This document shows, one piece after another, positions 37,516 through 49,758 of a stretch of 64,000 nt of DNA. Position 1 is the stretch's first letter, and each line of letters starts with the position of its first letter. Made by a program: the position numbers and the translations under genes. The stretch is from Osedax fenrisi. Its lineage: Eukaryota > Annelida > Polychaeta > Sabellida > Siboglinidae. The notes beneath the pieces are model-generated. The model had not been told where the DNA came from, did no database searches, and was given only the letters and a program-made list of their open reading frames with translations. The DNA is taken from positions 5,423,036 through 5,487,035 of the forward strand of contig OZ025243.1 in NCBI GenBank assembly GCA_964019155.1, in the 5' to 3' direction.

Positions 37516-39047
37516 CAAATTTACTATAATAATTGTAAAATATATATTTAATATATACTTAATTAATATAAATATTAATATATACTAATATCAAAGCCTT
37601 TTGGAAAGGGCTTTACTGTTATTACATATTTTTAAGTTATAAATATATTTGAAGAGAACGTAATAAATATAAAATATTACATGAAATATAAATACATTTC
37701 ATGAATATAAAATTAATTTGTATGGCATATGTAAATTAATTATGTTAATAAATTTATTTATTTTTTATTATTAGTTTTGTCTCCTGTTTTATGTCAGTTT
37801 GAATATCTATTTTTTATATTCAATAAATTATATTATTATTATTATTATATAATTTTTTAATTTTATTTATAGAAGAAGAAACACAAAAGGTATGCTTATT
37901 ATTTCATTACCTACTTAAATCTATATATTATCTGATTTATTATTAATTATATATGTAATTGTATTATCATTATTAATATATTATATTTGATTATTTACAA
38001 TTATTTCGGGTTCGATAAGTATTTGAAATTTTAAAGATATAAGATATATATAATTATTATTAATGTTAATGAATGTAGTTATATATATTTGTAATCTTTA
38101 AGTTCAAGTGAATTTAATTTTAAATATTCCGATATCTATTTATATAATTTATAAATAATATGTGATGAATTAATATTTTCTACACATCTTCTAATTAATC
38201 TTCTATATATTTCTGTATATAATCTCTGGAATTTTTAAATTTGATCAATGAAACTAATAGATTTAAAAACTTTTGGAACATATAAATATATTATTTATGA
38301 ATATTCTAAAATTGTCTAACATAAATTTGATATTCTATATATAATACTTTAGTATATTTTATAGAAATTCTTATAAAAAATGTAATACAAACAACATATA
38401 ATCATTTTACAACTATCATATACATTTTTATTAAAAAAATAAGGCTGTTATTAATTATTAAAGGTTATTCCTTGATATTATTCTAAATTAGTTATACGAA
38501 TGATCATTTTTCATTTGATTTGTATTTATAAAATATGTGTTGGAGTAACCTTGTGAATAACCGCGTTCGATATAATGATATATTTAGTTGTTATTTAGTT
38601 TCCCATTGAATAATTATACATGTATATGTATTTTAAAATATATGTATATTGTATTGATACACATATATGTCATTCTCAGATGTATATGTATACAATAATT
38701 TTTTTATAAAGAAAATATATTTAGCATATTCATAAATATGAATTTGTTAATGAAATATAATTGTACTAATAGAAATAAAATGTCGCCAATAAGTTTTCCG
38801 TAAGGATTGGTATACACAATTGTGATACTATAGATTTTATGATAGAACTATAATTCTATTGTATAACTATATTTTAAACATAGTTTTTGATATGGGTAAA
38901 TTTAGATCTATTCGATATAAATAACAAATAATGATATTATTTTATTATATATACTAACATACTATATCAGTTCATATAATAGTTTTTTTTAATTAAACAA
39001 CAATATTAACATACTTTTATATATTACAAATCATGTTATATATAATA
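37516..39047. other. AT-rich stretch, nothing recognised
   Basis: Very AT-rich, with no frames of interest and no inverted terminal repeats. Confidence 0.55.
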
Positions 39048-39863
39048 GGGGAAAGTAACCTAATAAGGGTACTTTAACAATAAATGGTATCAACATTTTA
39101 TGACTCAATATTTGTATTCTATATTACAATATATAAATATTATATGATTATAGATATTATTGTGATTTTAAAATTTAATTTATCTTTTATTCAATATATA
39201 ACGGGAATATCCGTATTCGGTACCCATATCCGAATACGGACACCCTGTGTTATAATACAAATACCCTATATAAGAAAATTACATTATTTATAATTAATTT
39301 TATAAATAATTTAATATAATTTAATTAGTAATTAATTTATTAATTTTTATTATTTTATTAATTAATAATAAATAAGTTAAGTATCTAAATAATAACATTT
39401 TTATATTTAGCTTCATTGGTTGTATTAATATTATAATTTACGCGATTTTTACGAAAATCCAAATAGTTCACAAGCTGGGCGCTGATTTGTTATAGGGTGT
39501 CCCCATTAAGACATCTAGAGTTTCCATATTAGGGATATATATATATATGATTATAACTTAATTAATATTTGGTAACAAATATAGAAATTATTTATATAAT
39601 ATGTATAATGCTTTGGTTTTTAATAGTATATTGTTATCGATACATTAATATATTCTTGAGAAGGTTTTAAGTTGACATTTTTTTTCATAAATTTAAAAAA
39701 GTAATAAAAAAATCAGTATATTGGATATATCAGCACTATTTTGAATAATTAAACATAATAAATCCTTAATTAGACTATATATATAATTATGAATATTGTA
39801 TTCATAAAACTTTTTTTTGAAGGATTTATGGTTTCTGAGAGTGTCCGTATTCGGGCACTATCC
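39048..39863 (+). mobile_element. TA-flanked inverted-repeat element, copy 2 (right end lost)
   Basis: Begins GGGGAAAGTAACCTAATAAG after TA and follows copy 3 (50153) across its length. It includes TTTAACAATAAATGGTATCA and the central GTATTCGG..CCGAATACGGACACC pair, and ends within GTGTCCGTATTCGGGCACT. The last roughly 20 bp of the right terminus are missing. Confidence 0.75.
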
Positions 39864-40381
39864 ATAATTATTATAAAATGGGAGCCTTATAAAAATTATT
39901 ATGATTATATATTTAACAAATATATAGTTGTTTCGATATTTTAGTTATATTAATCGATAAGATTGAAGATAATAAATATTGGTAGTTTAGAACATTTGTA
40001 AAATATATTAATTATTTCAGTATTCATTTTAATATTATCAAATTGTTATTTATTTATATTACAAAATTCGTGTAAATGTCCATTATAATTGTGTTGAATT
40101 TTAACTAACTTTACTATACTTCATCGCATTAATCTCTCTGATATTTAAAAATGTCTATCTATTTGAACAGTTTTATTTATTTCTAAGCATTTATATTGAA
40201 AGTCATATTTTCGAAATAACATTTTACTATCTACTTCAATTGCAATGTATTCTTCTGGATTACTTTTTTATTGCATTAGTTATATAAATACACGCTATAT
40301 ACATATTGTATGCAGTACATTAATAATTATTAATGTATTATGTATTATGTATTATGTATTAATGTATTTTAAAATAGTTAT

Positions 40382-40433
<52 letters not shown>

Positions 40434-41399
40434 TTTGAATTTATACCTAATTTAATATAGAAATATTCTATGTAATAGATCATATATATGAAAATTATGA
40501 TGTTAGGTAACTAACGATTAACAAAAATAATCTCAAAGCAACTCATATTTGTGTTGAGAATAAATTATATAACAATTGTAATAGTAGGTAACCCATAGTA
40601 AGAACGAGTATATTATTACAATTGTACACTATCTATTCAGTTAATAAATAATAATATCTAAATATTAAAGTTGTTCATCGTCGGGTATATTGTAATTTTA
40701 TATAACTAATTTATTATCTTATATACCATATATGTAATGATATCAAGTAAGCGATACTGTTTAAACTGCTACGCTCGCTAAGGACGATCATAGAATATTG
40801 AAAATTAACAGATTAACATTGGACTATGTTTTTCTTAATACCATTAAAATGAAGCACACCATTTTTTTTTTTTATTAATCTAAGGTCACACGACAGCCTC
40901 ATGAAGTTTAACATGTAGTTAGATACACATTTTGCATTATAAAAAAATAAATTATAAAAAATAAGTATTTGAAACCTTTGTAATGAATAATTTGTTATCA
41001 AATTTTAACACACTATTTATTTTATAATAATGGAATAGAAAATATAAAAAATTGAATTAAAAAAAAAAAATCCGGGAAATTTCTTGGAATTTTAACAGTG
41101 CACTTTAACACTAACAATGCATGTAAAAAATCGTAAAAAATTACTAAACAAAAGATTGACAGTATGTCGTGTCGTAAAAAATTACTGAAAAAAAAATTGA
41201 AGTATACATATATTCTTAGAATTTCAATAGCTATACGATGCGATGTGTCCAAAAAAAACTTTTTTTTCTATGATCACCCTTAACGCTCGCGTATATGTTA
41301 AACTGCGTGCAAAGATTACAGATTTTATCTACGATGGCGATATAGCAGTATCTGCTAGTGATACAAAGATTCCAGTCATATATAAAGCATCGATGTAGT
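39864..41399. other. AT-rich stretch
   Basis: (TA)n at 40388-40426. A short open stretch at 41270-41398 (+, 42 codons, contains NARVYVKLRAKITDFIYD) looks coding-like but has no acceptor, and its family is unknown. Confidence 0.45.
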
Positions 41400-41568
41400 A
41401 TCAGTCTTAGTTACCTAAAATCTCAACTCGGATCTGGTTAGTTTGTCTATATAGTCTTAGCTAATCTCGGGCTCATTTTTGTTTACCGAAAATGAAAGTA
41501 TCGGCTCGGCATCAATAACCAAAAGTGTCGATTCGGCATTAAAAAGCTCGGCATCATTTACATCACTA
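41400..41568 (-). mobile_element. MITE copy ending GCATCATTTACATCACTA
   Basis: The right end is identical to that of the element at 41690. Inner blocks such as CTCAACTCGGATCTGGTT match its interior in reverse. The left end is degraded. Confidence 0.55.
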
Positions 41569-41689
41569 TAGTACACAATACATTAGTACACTCCTGGGAG
41601 TAATGCATACCAATAAACATGCTAACAATGTGACATCGTTATTATCATCAAAATGAACAAGCTAGATACATTACTGTAGGTATAGGGAA

Positions 41690-41823
41690 TAGTGATGTAA
41701 ATGATGCCGAGTCGAGACTTTTATTTTCGGATGAAAAAACAAGACCGATCCGAGCTGAGACTTGATGTAAATAATATTGGGACTGAATCGATATTTTAGA
41801 TGTGAGCATCATTTACATCACTA
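41690..41823 (+). mobile_element. 134-bp MITE with 18-bp inverted ends
   Basis: Ends TAGTGATGTAAATGATGC and GCATCATTTACATCACTA are perfect complements. Flanks ATAGGGAA and ATAGGTAG agree at six of eight bases, a possible decayed 8-bp duplication, which would suggest a hAT origin. Confidence 0.7.
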
Positions 41824-42086
41824 ATAGGTAGTATACATAATTCGAATAAGTAATATATTATCTTTAATCAATATACCGTTACAATTATAAAGCAAAAAGG
41901 TGACTATATTAAGCATCTAGAAGATGTACAGTACATTGGCATTTACATTTTATCCACGTAAAATGGCACGCATAAACTTGTCAAATGTGTCTACGATAAA
42001 TGTAAGAAGCATCACACGTTGTAATCGATGCTACCTGATATATTAAAACGTACACTATTTAGAGAAACCGTCGAATAAGTTGTAAC

Positions 42087-42180
42087 TAGGGGCGCTGTAA
42101 CGATTGTGTATGTAGGGGGACCAACCAATACATTGAAGGTCTCCCTAGATTTTAAAGTGGGGAGATATTTAGAGCCCCTA
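42087..42180. mobile_element. 94-bp hAT-type MITE with 8-bp duplication
   Basis: Ends TAGGGGCGCT and AGAGCCCCTA are near-perfect inverted repeats, and GTTGTAAC occurs directly on both sides (42079-42086 and 42181-42188). Confidence 0.8.
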
Positions 42181-42331
42181 GTTGTAACGTATGAATCATT
42201 AACTTGGACACTGATAAAACAATCAGAAGTAACTAACCCGAACGTATATTAGAATATTCCGAGCGTTATTACACAACTATTGGAAGACTATCAATCAAAT
42301 AAATAGTATACATGTTTATATATATATATAT

Positions 42332-42568
42332 ATTGTTATTGTTATTGTTATTTTTATTTAGTGGAGTCTTTTCATCACATTCATGAACTTAGATGAAGTT
42401 TTCACTTACAACCATATACGGCTCTAATGTCCCTTCAAAGCCGCTCTAATGATACTGCATCCATGGTTTTAACGAGAGCCAATCATTTATTTATATACAA
42501 TTATATAAGATCACTTCTAAATAATATGTTAAGACCCATTTTATAAAATGAATTAATGGTACGGAACA
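42332..42568 (-). mobile_element. tRNA-derived SINE, copy 2 (head missing)
   Basis: Reverse orientation. Starts with the GTTATTGTTATTG tail complement, then GGAGTC..CATTCATGAACTTAG, the central TTTTAACGAGAGCCAATC block and AAGACCCATTTTATAAAATG. The sequence diverges from the SINE just before the tRNA-like head. Confidence 0.8.
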
Positions 42569-43111
42569 ACTGGTTCATAATATGAATCGTAAAATAGAGG
42601 AATGTGAGTAATGTGATGAATGTAGGAAACGTGTTATTTAAAGCCAATCCATCCTGGTATAGATATAAAGTAGTGTTATTAACTATGCATTCTCAAGTGT
42701 TCCTATTATATTTATAGTATCAGATAACCCATAGTAATTAAGATTTATTTATATATTATATATATATAATTATAATGAACATATTATCTAAAATATAAAT
42801 AATTAAAATTAAATTTATTAAATTTGTTAAGTTTATATTTAAAATATTTAATAATTATATAAATAAAAATAATAAATAAATATATTGCGCAACATTGTAC
42901 AACATTTAGGTTAGTATATTATACGATATTATAAGATAGACATACATATAATGTATACATTATACGTATACGTTATAATATACTCGTTATAATGTACTCG
43001 TATGTTTATATAATATGGTCCCACGAACTTATATAATAAGGACAATATGATAATAGACTTTGTAATCGGAAATTAACTAAACCACGGATATATATGCCCA
43101 CTCCACATACG

Positions 43112-43112
<1 letters not shown>

Positions 43113-43186
<74 letters not shown>
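43113..43186. repeat. (TA)n microsatellite before SINE copy 3
   Basis: TA tract of about 74 bp that ends at the SINE 5' end. Confidence 0.9.
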
Positions 43187-43189
<3 letters not shown>

Positions 43190-43492
43190 CTGCCTGTGTG
43201 ACTCAGTTGGCTAAGGCGTTAGACACACAAGCAGTAGGACACGGGTTCGAGCCTCGTCCGGACCATTAATTAATTTTATAACATGGGTCTTAAAATATTA
43301 TTTAGAAGTGATATTATATAATTGTGTATAAATACATGATCGGCTCTCGTTAAAACCACGGATGCCTTAACACGAGAGCATCTTCGAAGGGAAATTAGAG
43401 CTATATATGGTTATAAGTGAAAACTTCATCTAAATTCCTGGTTGGGATGAAAGGACTCCACCAAATAACAATAACAATAAAAATAACAATAA
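43187..43492 (+). mobile_element. tRNA-derived SINE, copy 3 (full length)
   Basis: The tRNA-like head runs from 43190 to about 43265: A box around TTGGCTAAGGCGTTAGACAC, and a 5-bp T-arm ACGGG..CTCGT closing the B box loop TTCGAGC. The body contains GATCGGCTCTCGTTAAAACC and GTTATAAGTGAAAACTTC, and the tail is (AATAAC)n. The acceptor ends do not pair, so it is not a functional tRNA. Confidence 0.88.
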
Positions 43493-44099
43493 TGTATATA
43501 TATATATATATACAGTCCGTTATAAATCTCAGCATTGCTGACATTTTCAGTTGATCACTTTAGACAGTCTGTATTACATGTTATACATGGGTCATATATA
43601 GAGATAGAGGTATGACTATACCCATTACGATCGCGTATATAGTTGACCACTGCAACATTGGTCCGGTTACTAGACTATATAGTATAGCTACAATTAAAAG
43701 TATAACTATTATTATCATTATAGATTTATTATCGTTATTATTGTTATTATTTATATTATATTATAAAATAAATAATTAATGTAGATTCTAGAAGACCTCC
43801 GATGAATACAATAGAGCCGGGTGTAGAAAGTTACTATAATTAATTAATGCTATATCATAAATAATTTATATATATATATATATTATTGTATGTCTTGTAC
43901 TTTATCGTGTGTCTATAAACTGATATCATTCATTAATTCATTACCAAATAGTTATTGAAACTAATATTTACTTTTCGTACGTATAAATTCACATTAATGT
44001 TAATTAGGGGTAAAAATATGGGTAAAAATATACGTTCCACTAGGTGTTTATTTGTGGGTAAAATTATACGTTCCAATATTGATTTTTTATATGTAAAAG

Positions 44100-44231
44100 G
44101 AAACCGTTTATCTGCTCACAAACTATCTATAATTCTACCACCTACTGGAACATATTATTTGACCTATAATGTTACGTTTCGGCAACTGGTTTCTGGTTGC
44201 TTGGGTTATCATAGTTATAAATTAACTATAG
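44100..44231 (+). CDS. Candidate extracellular exon of the TSP1-transmembrane gene
   Basis: 132 bp between an AG at 44098-44099 and a GTAATA donor at 44232, phase 1 at both ends, as is common for extracellular modules. It reads LSIILPPTGTYYLTYNVTF, then a Cys and GYHSYKLTIG. The alternating hydrophobic pattern suggests a beta-sandwich, but no family is claimed. The open frame extends further upstream, so the exon start is uncertain. Its end phase matches the TSP1 exon at 44481, giving an in-frame join. Confidence 0.4.
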
Positions 44232-44480
44232 GTAATAACAATATAAAACGTGAATTATTCTTATTATAATAAGTAATTCAATAATGAATAAATTCAATAA
44301 TGAATATTCATTTGAAATATCCGCTTTCTCGAATATTCGAAATTTCGCGCAGGTATTCGCAATTAACTTAATATACTAATCTGTATAGGCGTATACGCCA
44401 CGCAATCAAACGCCCATTATTCACCCTCCCCCGCACCCACTAAAACCCCTCTGTCTCTCATTAACGTACCGCATACGAAG

Positions 44481-44623
44481 GTAAGCTGCTACGAAACGGT
44501 GGATATCGTACCGGACACGGACAATGGACGCAATGGACGCCGTGGTCCACGTGTTCCGCCGGAAACACGTGCGCTCAAGGTGACACCGCGAGGACACGTG
44601 GCTGTTTGGATGTCATCTGTGTG
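44481..44623 (+). CDS. Thrombospondin type-1 repeat exon
   Basis: A GC-rich exon of 143 bp. It reads GHGQWTQWTPWSTCSAGNTC, then RTRGC and VIC. This is the hallmark of a TSP1 module: three spaced tryptophans, WSxCS, the RTR strand and cysteines. Four of the six usual cysteines are here and the remaining two lie at the start of the next exon (44886), so the module is completed by splicing from a phase-0 GTGTG/GTTTGT donor. TSP1 modules act outside the cell in adhesion and guidance receptors. The start is set by the AG at 44479-44480; an AG four bases later is possible. Another frame here is open from GTG, but it shows no domain and is rejected. Confidence 0.75.
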
Positions 44624-44700
44624 GTTTGTACGCGATATAGGTGTCGTTATAATGTGTAGATGTATGTGTGTATATATATATACAACATATATTATTTATT

Positions 44701-44739
<39 letters not shown>

Positions 44740-44806
44740 TTAAGTTAAAACTATATTTTAAATACATTCTATAAAAACATTATACCATATACATATAGGT
44801 TTATTC

Positions 44807-44857
<51 letters not shown>
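44701..44857. repeat. Two (TA)n tracts in the TSP1-TM intron
   Basis: TA arrays at about 44701-44732 and 44808-44857 fill most of the short intron between the TSP1 and transmembrane exons. Confidence 0.85.
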
Positions 44858-44863
<6 letters not shown>

Positions 44864-44885
44864 CATAAGTATCTTAACAACATAG

Positions 44886-45014
44886 GGAGGAAATGAAGAA
44901 ATGAAGAAATGTTACAACGATTCGTTCGCCTGCAGTACGAGTTACTACGTGCTGCTGGTCGTGATTCCTATCGGTACATCCGTGGTGCTCATGTACCTGT
45001 TGATTCTTCTGTAC
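44886..45014 (+). CDS. Exon with the end of a TSP1 module and a transmembrane helix
   Basis: 129 bp, phase 0 at both ends, after acceptor AACATAG. It begins GGNEEMKKCYNDSFAC, supplying the fifth and sixth cysteines of the TSP1 module. STSYY follows, then a strongly hydrophobic helix VLLVVIPIGTSVVLMYLLIL. The order TSP1 then helix makes this a type I membrane receptor. The donor GTTAGT at 45015 leaves phase 0. A weaker GTGTTG donor at 45019 would leave phase 1 and would fit the exon at 51395 directly. Confidence 0.7.
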
Positions 45015-45089
45015 GTTAGTGTTGCTAAGTAACCATGTAACGGTGGCGTTATATATATATTGATTGTATTAATTGATAGGGCATTATTT

Positions 45090-45390
45090 TTATTTTTGTT
45101 ATTGTTATTTTTATTTGGTGGAGTCCTTCCATCCCATTCAGGAACATAGATTAAATATTCACTTATAACCACATATGGCTCTAATTTCCTTTCGAAGCCG
45201 TTATCATGTTTAGGCATCCATAGTTTTAACGAGAGCCGATCATTTATTTATACACAATTATATAAGATCTCTTCTAAATAATATTTTAAAACCCAATTTA
45301 TAAAATTAAGTAATGGTCCGGACGAGGATCGAACCCATGTCCTACTGCTTGTGTGTCTGACGCCTTAGCCACTGAGCCACACAGGCAGTT
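45090..45390 (-). mobile_element. tRNA-derived SINE, copy 4 (full length, minus)
   Basis: Complement of the SINE: tail GTTATTGTTATTTTTATTTG, then the body with AACGAGAGCCGATC, and the head ending CCACACAGGCAGTTATATAT. The head has GGATCGAACCC (B box) and GACGCCTTAGCCACTGAGCC (A box). It lies in an intron of the plus-strand receptor gene. Confidence 0.88.
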
Positions 45391-45420
45391 ATATATATAC
45401 ATATATATATATATTATACA

Positions 45421-45482
45421 CGTTTTTATTAAGCACTAAAATAGGGTCATGTAGAATATAGCCCCTTCGCTAGGTTGGGAAG
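45421..45482 (-). mobile_element. LINE 3' tail (minus strand)
   Basis: The complement contains GAAGGGG, CTACATGACCCTATTTTAGT and TTAATAAAAACG, matching the tail at 47318 in opposite orientation. Probably the end of a heavily truncated Jockey-group LINE. Confidence 0.55.
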
Positions 45483-46101
45483 TATATAATAATAAAAGAG
45501 CAATGTATTGATATAAAAACATTTTCTGATAACAATGAGATAATAATAATGTTAAACGAGAGAAAAATAACGAATACAGAAATAATAATTATTATTAATG
45601 AGGATGATTAAGTAATTAGACGAAGATAATAAATAAGATTATTTATTACCCAAATAACATTTATATACATATACAATTATTATAAAATACTCATTATATT
45701 GAGTTTTATCGAATACATTTCTTATGAGAATGTTTCCCACGAATAATGGTGCTGCAGTCGTAATGTAAACAAACGTATATTAAGTAACTATAGTTTAAGT
45801 TACAGCGCGGTAAATATAACACGTGATACATGCTGACAATAGGGTTAACGGAATGCTGTATGTATACATCATTTACACTTATACACTCATATACATCGAA
45901 AGAACGTACCTAGATGAGCATATATATGTCAAGATAAATAATGAAATTTCAAGAATATTAATCATGAATATCATAAAAGTTATTAAAAACATTACGAATA
46001 AATAATTGTATAGATTTTTTTAATTTTTTTTATAGAATTTTTATTTACTCTTTATAAGTGAACATATGCCATTACGATATATGTTTCATAAATACTATAA
46101 T

Positions 46102-46146
<45 letters not shown>

Positions 46147-46315
46147 TATATATGTATATCTATATATTTACTTCCTATAAGATTATATACAATCTTATTC
46201 TTGTTCTTTAAAATATGTTTACAGGTTTTCTATAATTTGTCTGCATACTTTCTACATATGAGTACAAACTTTCGGTATACTTTAAACATATATGCATATT
46301 AACTACCTTAACTAG

Positions 46316-46423
46316 TCATGCATGACGATTGTAAGGAGAACATGGTATGGCGTCATGCACAATTTCTTCCAACTATTACGATCTTTCGTTACATTAATTA
46401 AGGATCGAGACATGTATGTCTAC
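46316..46423 (+). CDS. Candidate cytoplasmic exon of the receptor gene
   Basis: Between acceptor TTAACTAG and donor GTAATA. 108 bp, phase 0 at both ends; a CAG/GTATTG donor 11 bp on is an alternative. It reads SCMTIVRRTWYGVMHNFFQL, then LRSFVTLIKDRDMYVY. It would follow the transmembrane exon in frame and begin with basic residues, as expected on the cytoplasmic side. No domain is recognised and its link to the exon at 51395 is not phase-matched. Confidence 0.3.
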
Positions 46424-47064
46424 GTAATAATCAGGTATTGCATTATCTCATTAAATAATTATATAATTATTAATTAATGATATCATTAATTAATATATAA
46501 AAATAGCTATATGTTAGAATATATACAATAGTTCGACAAATACCGAACAAATGGTAATATTTTATCGAATAAAATTATTAAAAAATTATATTATACAAAA
46601 CCATGAATTCATGGTTTTGTATAATTCATATATCAATATATGCTTGTATATATTAATGAATACATATATGGGTTTAAATATATCATTAATGCATACTACC
46701 ATGTATGTGGTATATTACATTATAATAAAATCGTATCAATAACATAATAATAAGGTATATTTATAAAATCAATAAATTTGTATTAGCAACACTTATTTAA
46801 CATTATTATCATAATTGAATATGAAATAAAAATTTATTTTGACCCTATGAAATAATATCTTATAAGATAATATATCTATCTATTTAACAACAAAATAGTA
46901 TAATATTAAATTAAATATATTGTAAAATAAGTTTCATAACAAAATGTTTCTAAGATAATTATCCAAATATTCTGAATTTGTAGTAATATTATATAATATT
47001 ACTATATTACAGTAATATTACTGTTAATATGTAACATATAACTAATACATATGAGGACAATAAT

Positions 47065-47106
<42 letters not shown>

Positions 47107-47317
47107 TTGATTAAATTGATTCAATGCTATATATTTATGTATAGTATAATACTATTAACATACTATTATATATTTATATTATTTCTTCTTTTCTCTATAC
47201 ATCTAATCATTAAATCTAATCATTTAATCATCCAACTTATTATTTTTTTCTATCGTTATATTCAACGTATTATTATTATTAAATTTGTATTGTATTATTA
47301 TTATATTATTATTATTC

Positions 47318-47386
47318 CCGCACGATCGAAGGGGTCTACATGACCCTATTTTAGTGCCTAATAAAACTTATTTCATCATCATCATA
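47318..47386 (+). mobile_element. LINE 3' tail (plus strand)
   Basis: CGAAGGGGTCTACATGACCC, then TATTTTAGTGCCTAATAAAA and (ATC)n. Same tail as the complement of 45421-45482. No coding part is preserved upstream. Confidence 0.55.
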
Positions 47387-47522
47387 TACATATATATATT
47401 TATATATTTATTTATTGTATAATATTATTAACATCATATAATGTAGTATATGAACTCTATCACAACTAGGCACAATCTTCAAGTAAAGAGATGAGACATC
47501 TACTAAAAGAGTTATTATGGAG

Positions 47523-47523
<1 letters not shown>

Positions 47524-47582
<59 letters not shown>
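47524..47582. repeat. (TA)n microsatellite
   Basis: About 29 TA units upstream of the LINE remnant. Confidence 0.9.
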
Positions 47583-47593
<11 letters not shown>

Positions 47594-47639
47594 AATATAT
47601 ATTTATATATATTACTGATACTTAAAATGGAAATTTATA

Positions 47640-48238
47640 GTTTTAGATATGTTGCAAAAGATTTTTTTACAAGTTATCTGAATGCAATGTGTGATTTATA
47701 ATGTTACTAAGTCTGATTTTAGTAATATTAATATTATTGTTCCTCGAGGTTCTATTTTGGGTCCTTTATTTTATAATATATTTTTAAATGATTTACATAT
47801 GAGTTTTAATTCTTCTATTCCTATTTTATTCGCTGAAAATACTAATTTAATTGTTGAAGATAAAGATTATAATACTCTTAAATTATCCATGAATAATGAA
47901 CTTCATAAATTAAATATATGGTTATCAGAAAAGAAAATATTAACATAGATAAATCATCTTTTATTGTGATACATAATAAGTTTAATGATAACAAATATAA
48001 TGTTGTTTTACATATAAATTGTAATATAATTAATAGAGTTCAGTAATATACATTTTTAGGAATCACTATAGATGAGAAATTAAATTGGAAAAAACATATA
48101 GATAATAGGGCGATTAGGATTTCTAAAGGTGTATCGATTATACATAAATTAAAATATTTGCTTACTATAAAATCATTAAAACTAATTTATAATACATCTT
48201 TTCTACCTCATCTAAATCATTATAATAATGTATGGTCT

Positions 48239-48240
<2 letters not shown>
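47640..48240 (+). pseudogene. Jockey-group LINE reverse transcriptase, left part
   Basis: Reads IIVPRGSILGPLFYNIFLND, then LFAENTNLIVEDKD. The catalytic FADD box has become FAEN, losing both aspartates. LNIWLSEKKILT is followed by TAG, and in later frames by FLGITIDEKLNWKKHID and KSLKLIYNTSFLPHLNHYNN. It stops at VWSTTY, where (TA)n and a SINE are inserted. Confidence 0.8.
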
Positions 48241-48278
<38 letters not shown>

Positions 48279-48584
48279 ATTTAACTGCCTGTATGGCTCA
48301 GTGGCTAAGGCGTCAGACACACAAGCAGTAGGACACGAGTTCGACCCTCGTCCGGACCACTATTAATTTTATAAAATGGGTCTTAAAATATTATTTAGAA
48401 GTGATCTTATATAATTGTGTATAAATAAATGATCGGCTCTCGTTAAAACCATTGATGCCTTAACACGAGAGCGGCTTCGATGGGACATTATAGCCATATA
48501 TGTGGTTATAAGTGAAAACTTCATCTAAGTTCCTGGATGGGATGAAAGGACTCCACCAAATAAAATATCAATCAATAACAATAT

Positions 48585-48591
<7 letters not shown>
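48241..48591 (+). mobile_element. tRNA-derived SINE, copy 5, inserted in a LINE remnant
   Basis: A (TA)n tract at 48244-48273 precedes the head at 48281 (CTGCCTGTATGGCTCAGTGG, then GCTAAGGCGTCAGACACACA and GAGTTCGACCCTCGTCC). The body is full (GATCGGCTCTCGTTAAAACC, then GTTATAAGTGAAAACTTCAT) and the tail runs into (TA)n. LINE-like sequence continues beyond it. Confidence 0.85.
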
Positions 48592-48632
<41 letters not shown>

Positions 48633-48644
48633 TATTATAGGAAA

Positions 48645-48990
48645 TATGGCCATCTGAGCTATTGTCAATATTTCAAATATATGTAATACAGATACATATT
48701 ATAAAATAATGAATATCTTTAAATTAAATGTTATTGTAAAATTACTCTACAATATATGTTTAGGATTATTAATAATTTTACACTAATCATTATCAAAAAT
48801 ATCTCTATTAAACAATGTATATATAGTCAAATAAATATTTTTAAATTTGTTATTCCTTCTGTCTGTCTAAATATAAAAAATTCATTTTCTTGAAAATAAA
48901 TATTAGATTATTCAATAATATAAATACCTTTACTAGAAGATTAAAATACAATTATATTTCGATGTATTAAATGCTGAATATAATTGATTT
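48645..48990 (+). pseudogene. Jockey-group LINE, possible right part
   Basis: After the SINE, weak blocks such as IMNIFKLNVIVKLLYN resemble the region following the reverse transcriptase in this LINE group. Heavily decayed, with no open frame. Confidence 0.4.
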
Positions 48991-49497
48991 CTTCTTTATC
49001 TTACATATCTTTTTTATATATTTTCCAATATATATATTTTTTTTAAATATTATAAGTTACTTTTATACTTAACTATATTTATTATATTTTAGTTGCTTTA
49101 ATTTATTTTAAACATGATGAAGTAATTAGTCGGGAATGGAAATTTTTTATTTTTTATTTATTGTATTACTTTCTTTATAATATACACATTTGAAATATTT
49201 TAGCTTTTACTATATAAAATAAATATTCCTAAAAATGATGTATAGAAATATATTATGAAAATAATATATTGGTATGAAATCATTGTTGTTTTGTTAAATT
49301 ACTCATTCTTTTATTTAAATAATATTTTTCAAATGTGGTTACATTTTTTTAATTATTGTTTATTTTTGTATAAGGTTATCAAATTAACTATTATTTGTAT
49401 CATATATTTGTATCATTATTTTCCATTCTCAAATAATTATCCGGGTAGAACTAGAAAAGCTTTTATTTTTTTTCTATATATATATACTTATATTATT

Positions 49498-49544
<47 letters not shown>

Positions 49545-49649
49545 AACTAAATGTTTAATCATATTTTCTTTTATTTTTCATAGAGGAGATAGACAAATAT
49601 CTTATTATGGTAAGATAATCTATTTGTAATAAATAGCTAGTATATGAAA

Positions 49650-49684
<35 letters not shown>

Positions 49685-49715
49685 TTAATATATTTGTAAT
49701 CATGTTAAATACTAA

Positions 49716-49758
<43 letters not shown>

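Noticed and set aside
41270..41398. 42-codon ORF containing NARVYVKLRAKITDFIYD
   Set aside because: Coding-like composition but no acceptor before it, no clear donor and no family; kept only as a note.
43187..43265. A tRNA gene
   Set aside because: A and B boxes and a T-arm are present, but the acceptor ends do not pair and the same head recurs with a shared body and tail, so it is a SINE head.
44499..44640. Frame reading VDIVPDTDNGRNGRRG over the TSP1 exon
   Set aside because: The alternative frame contains the full WxxWxxWSxCS TSP1 pattern and splices in frame to the next two cysteines; this frame shows no domain.
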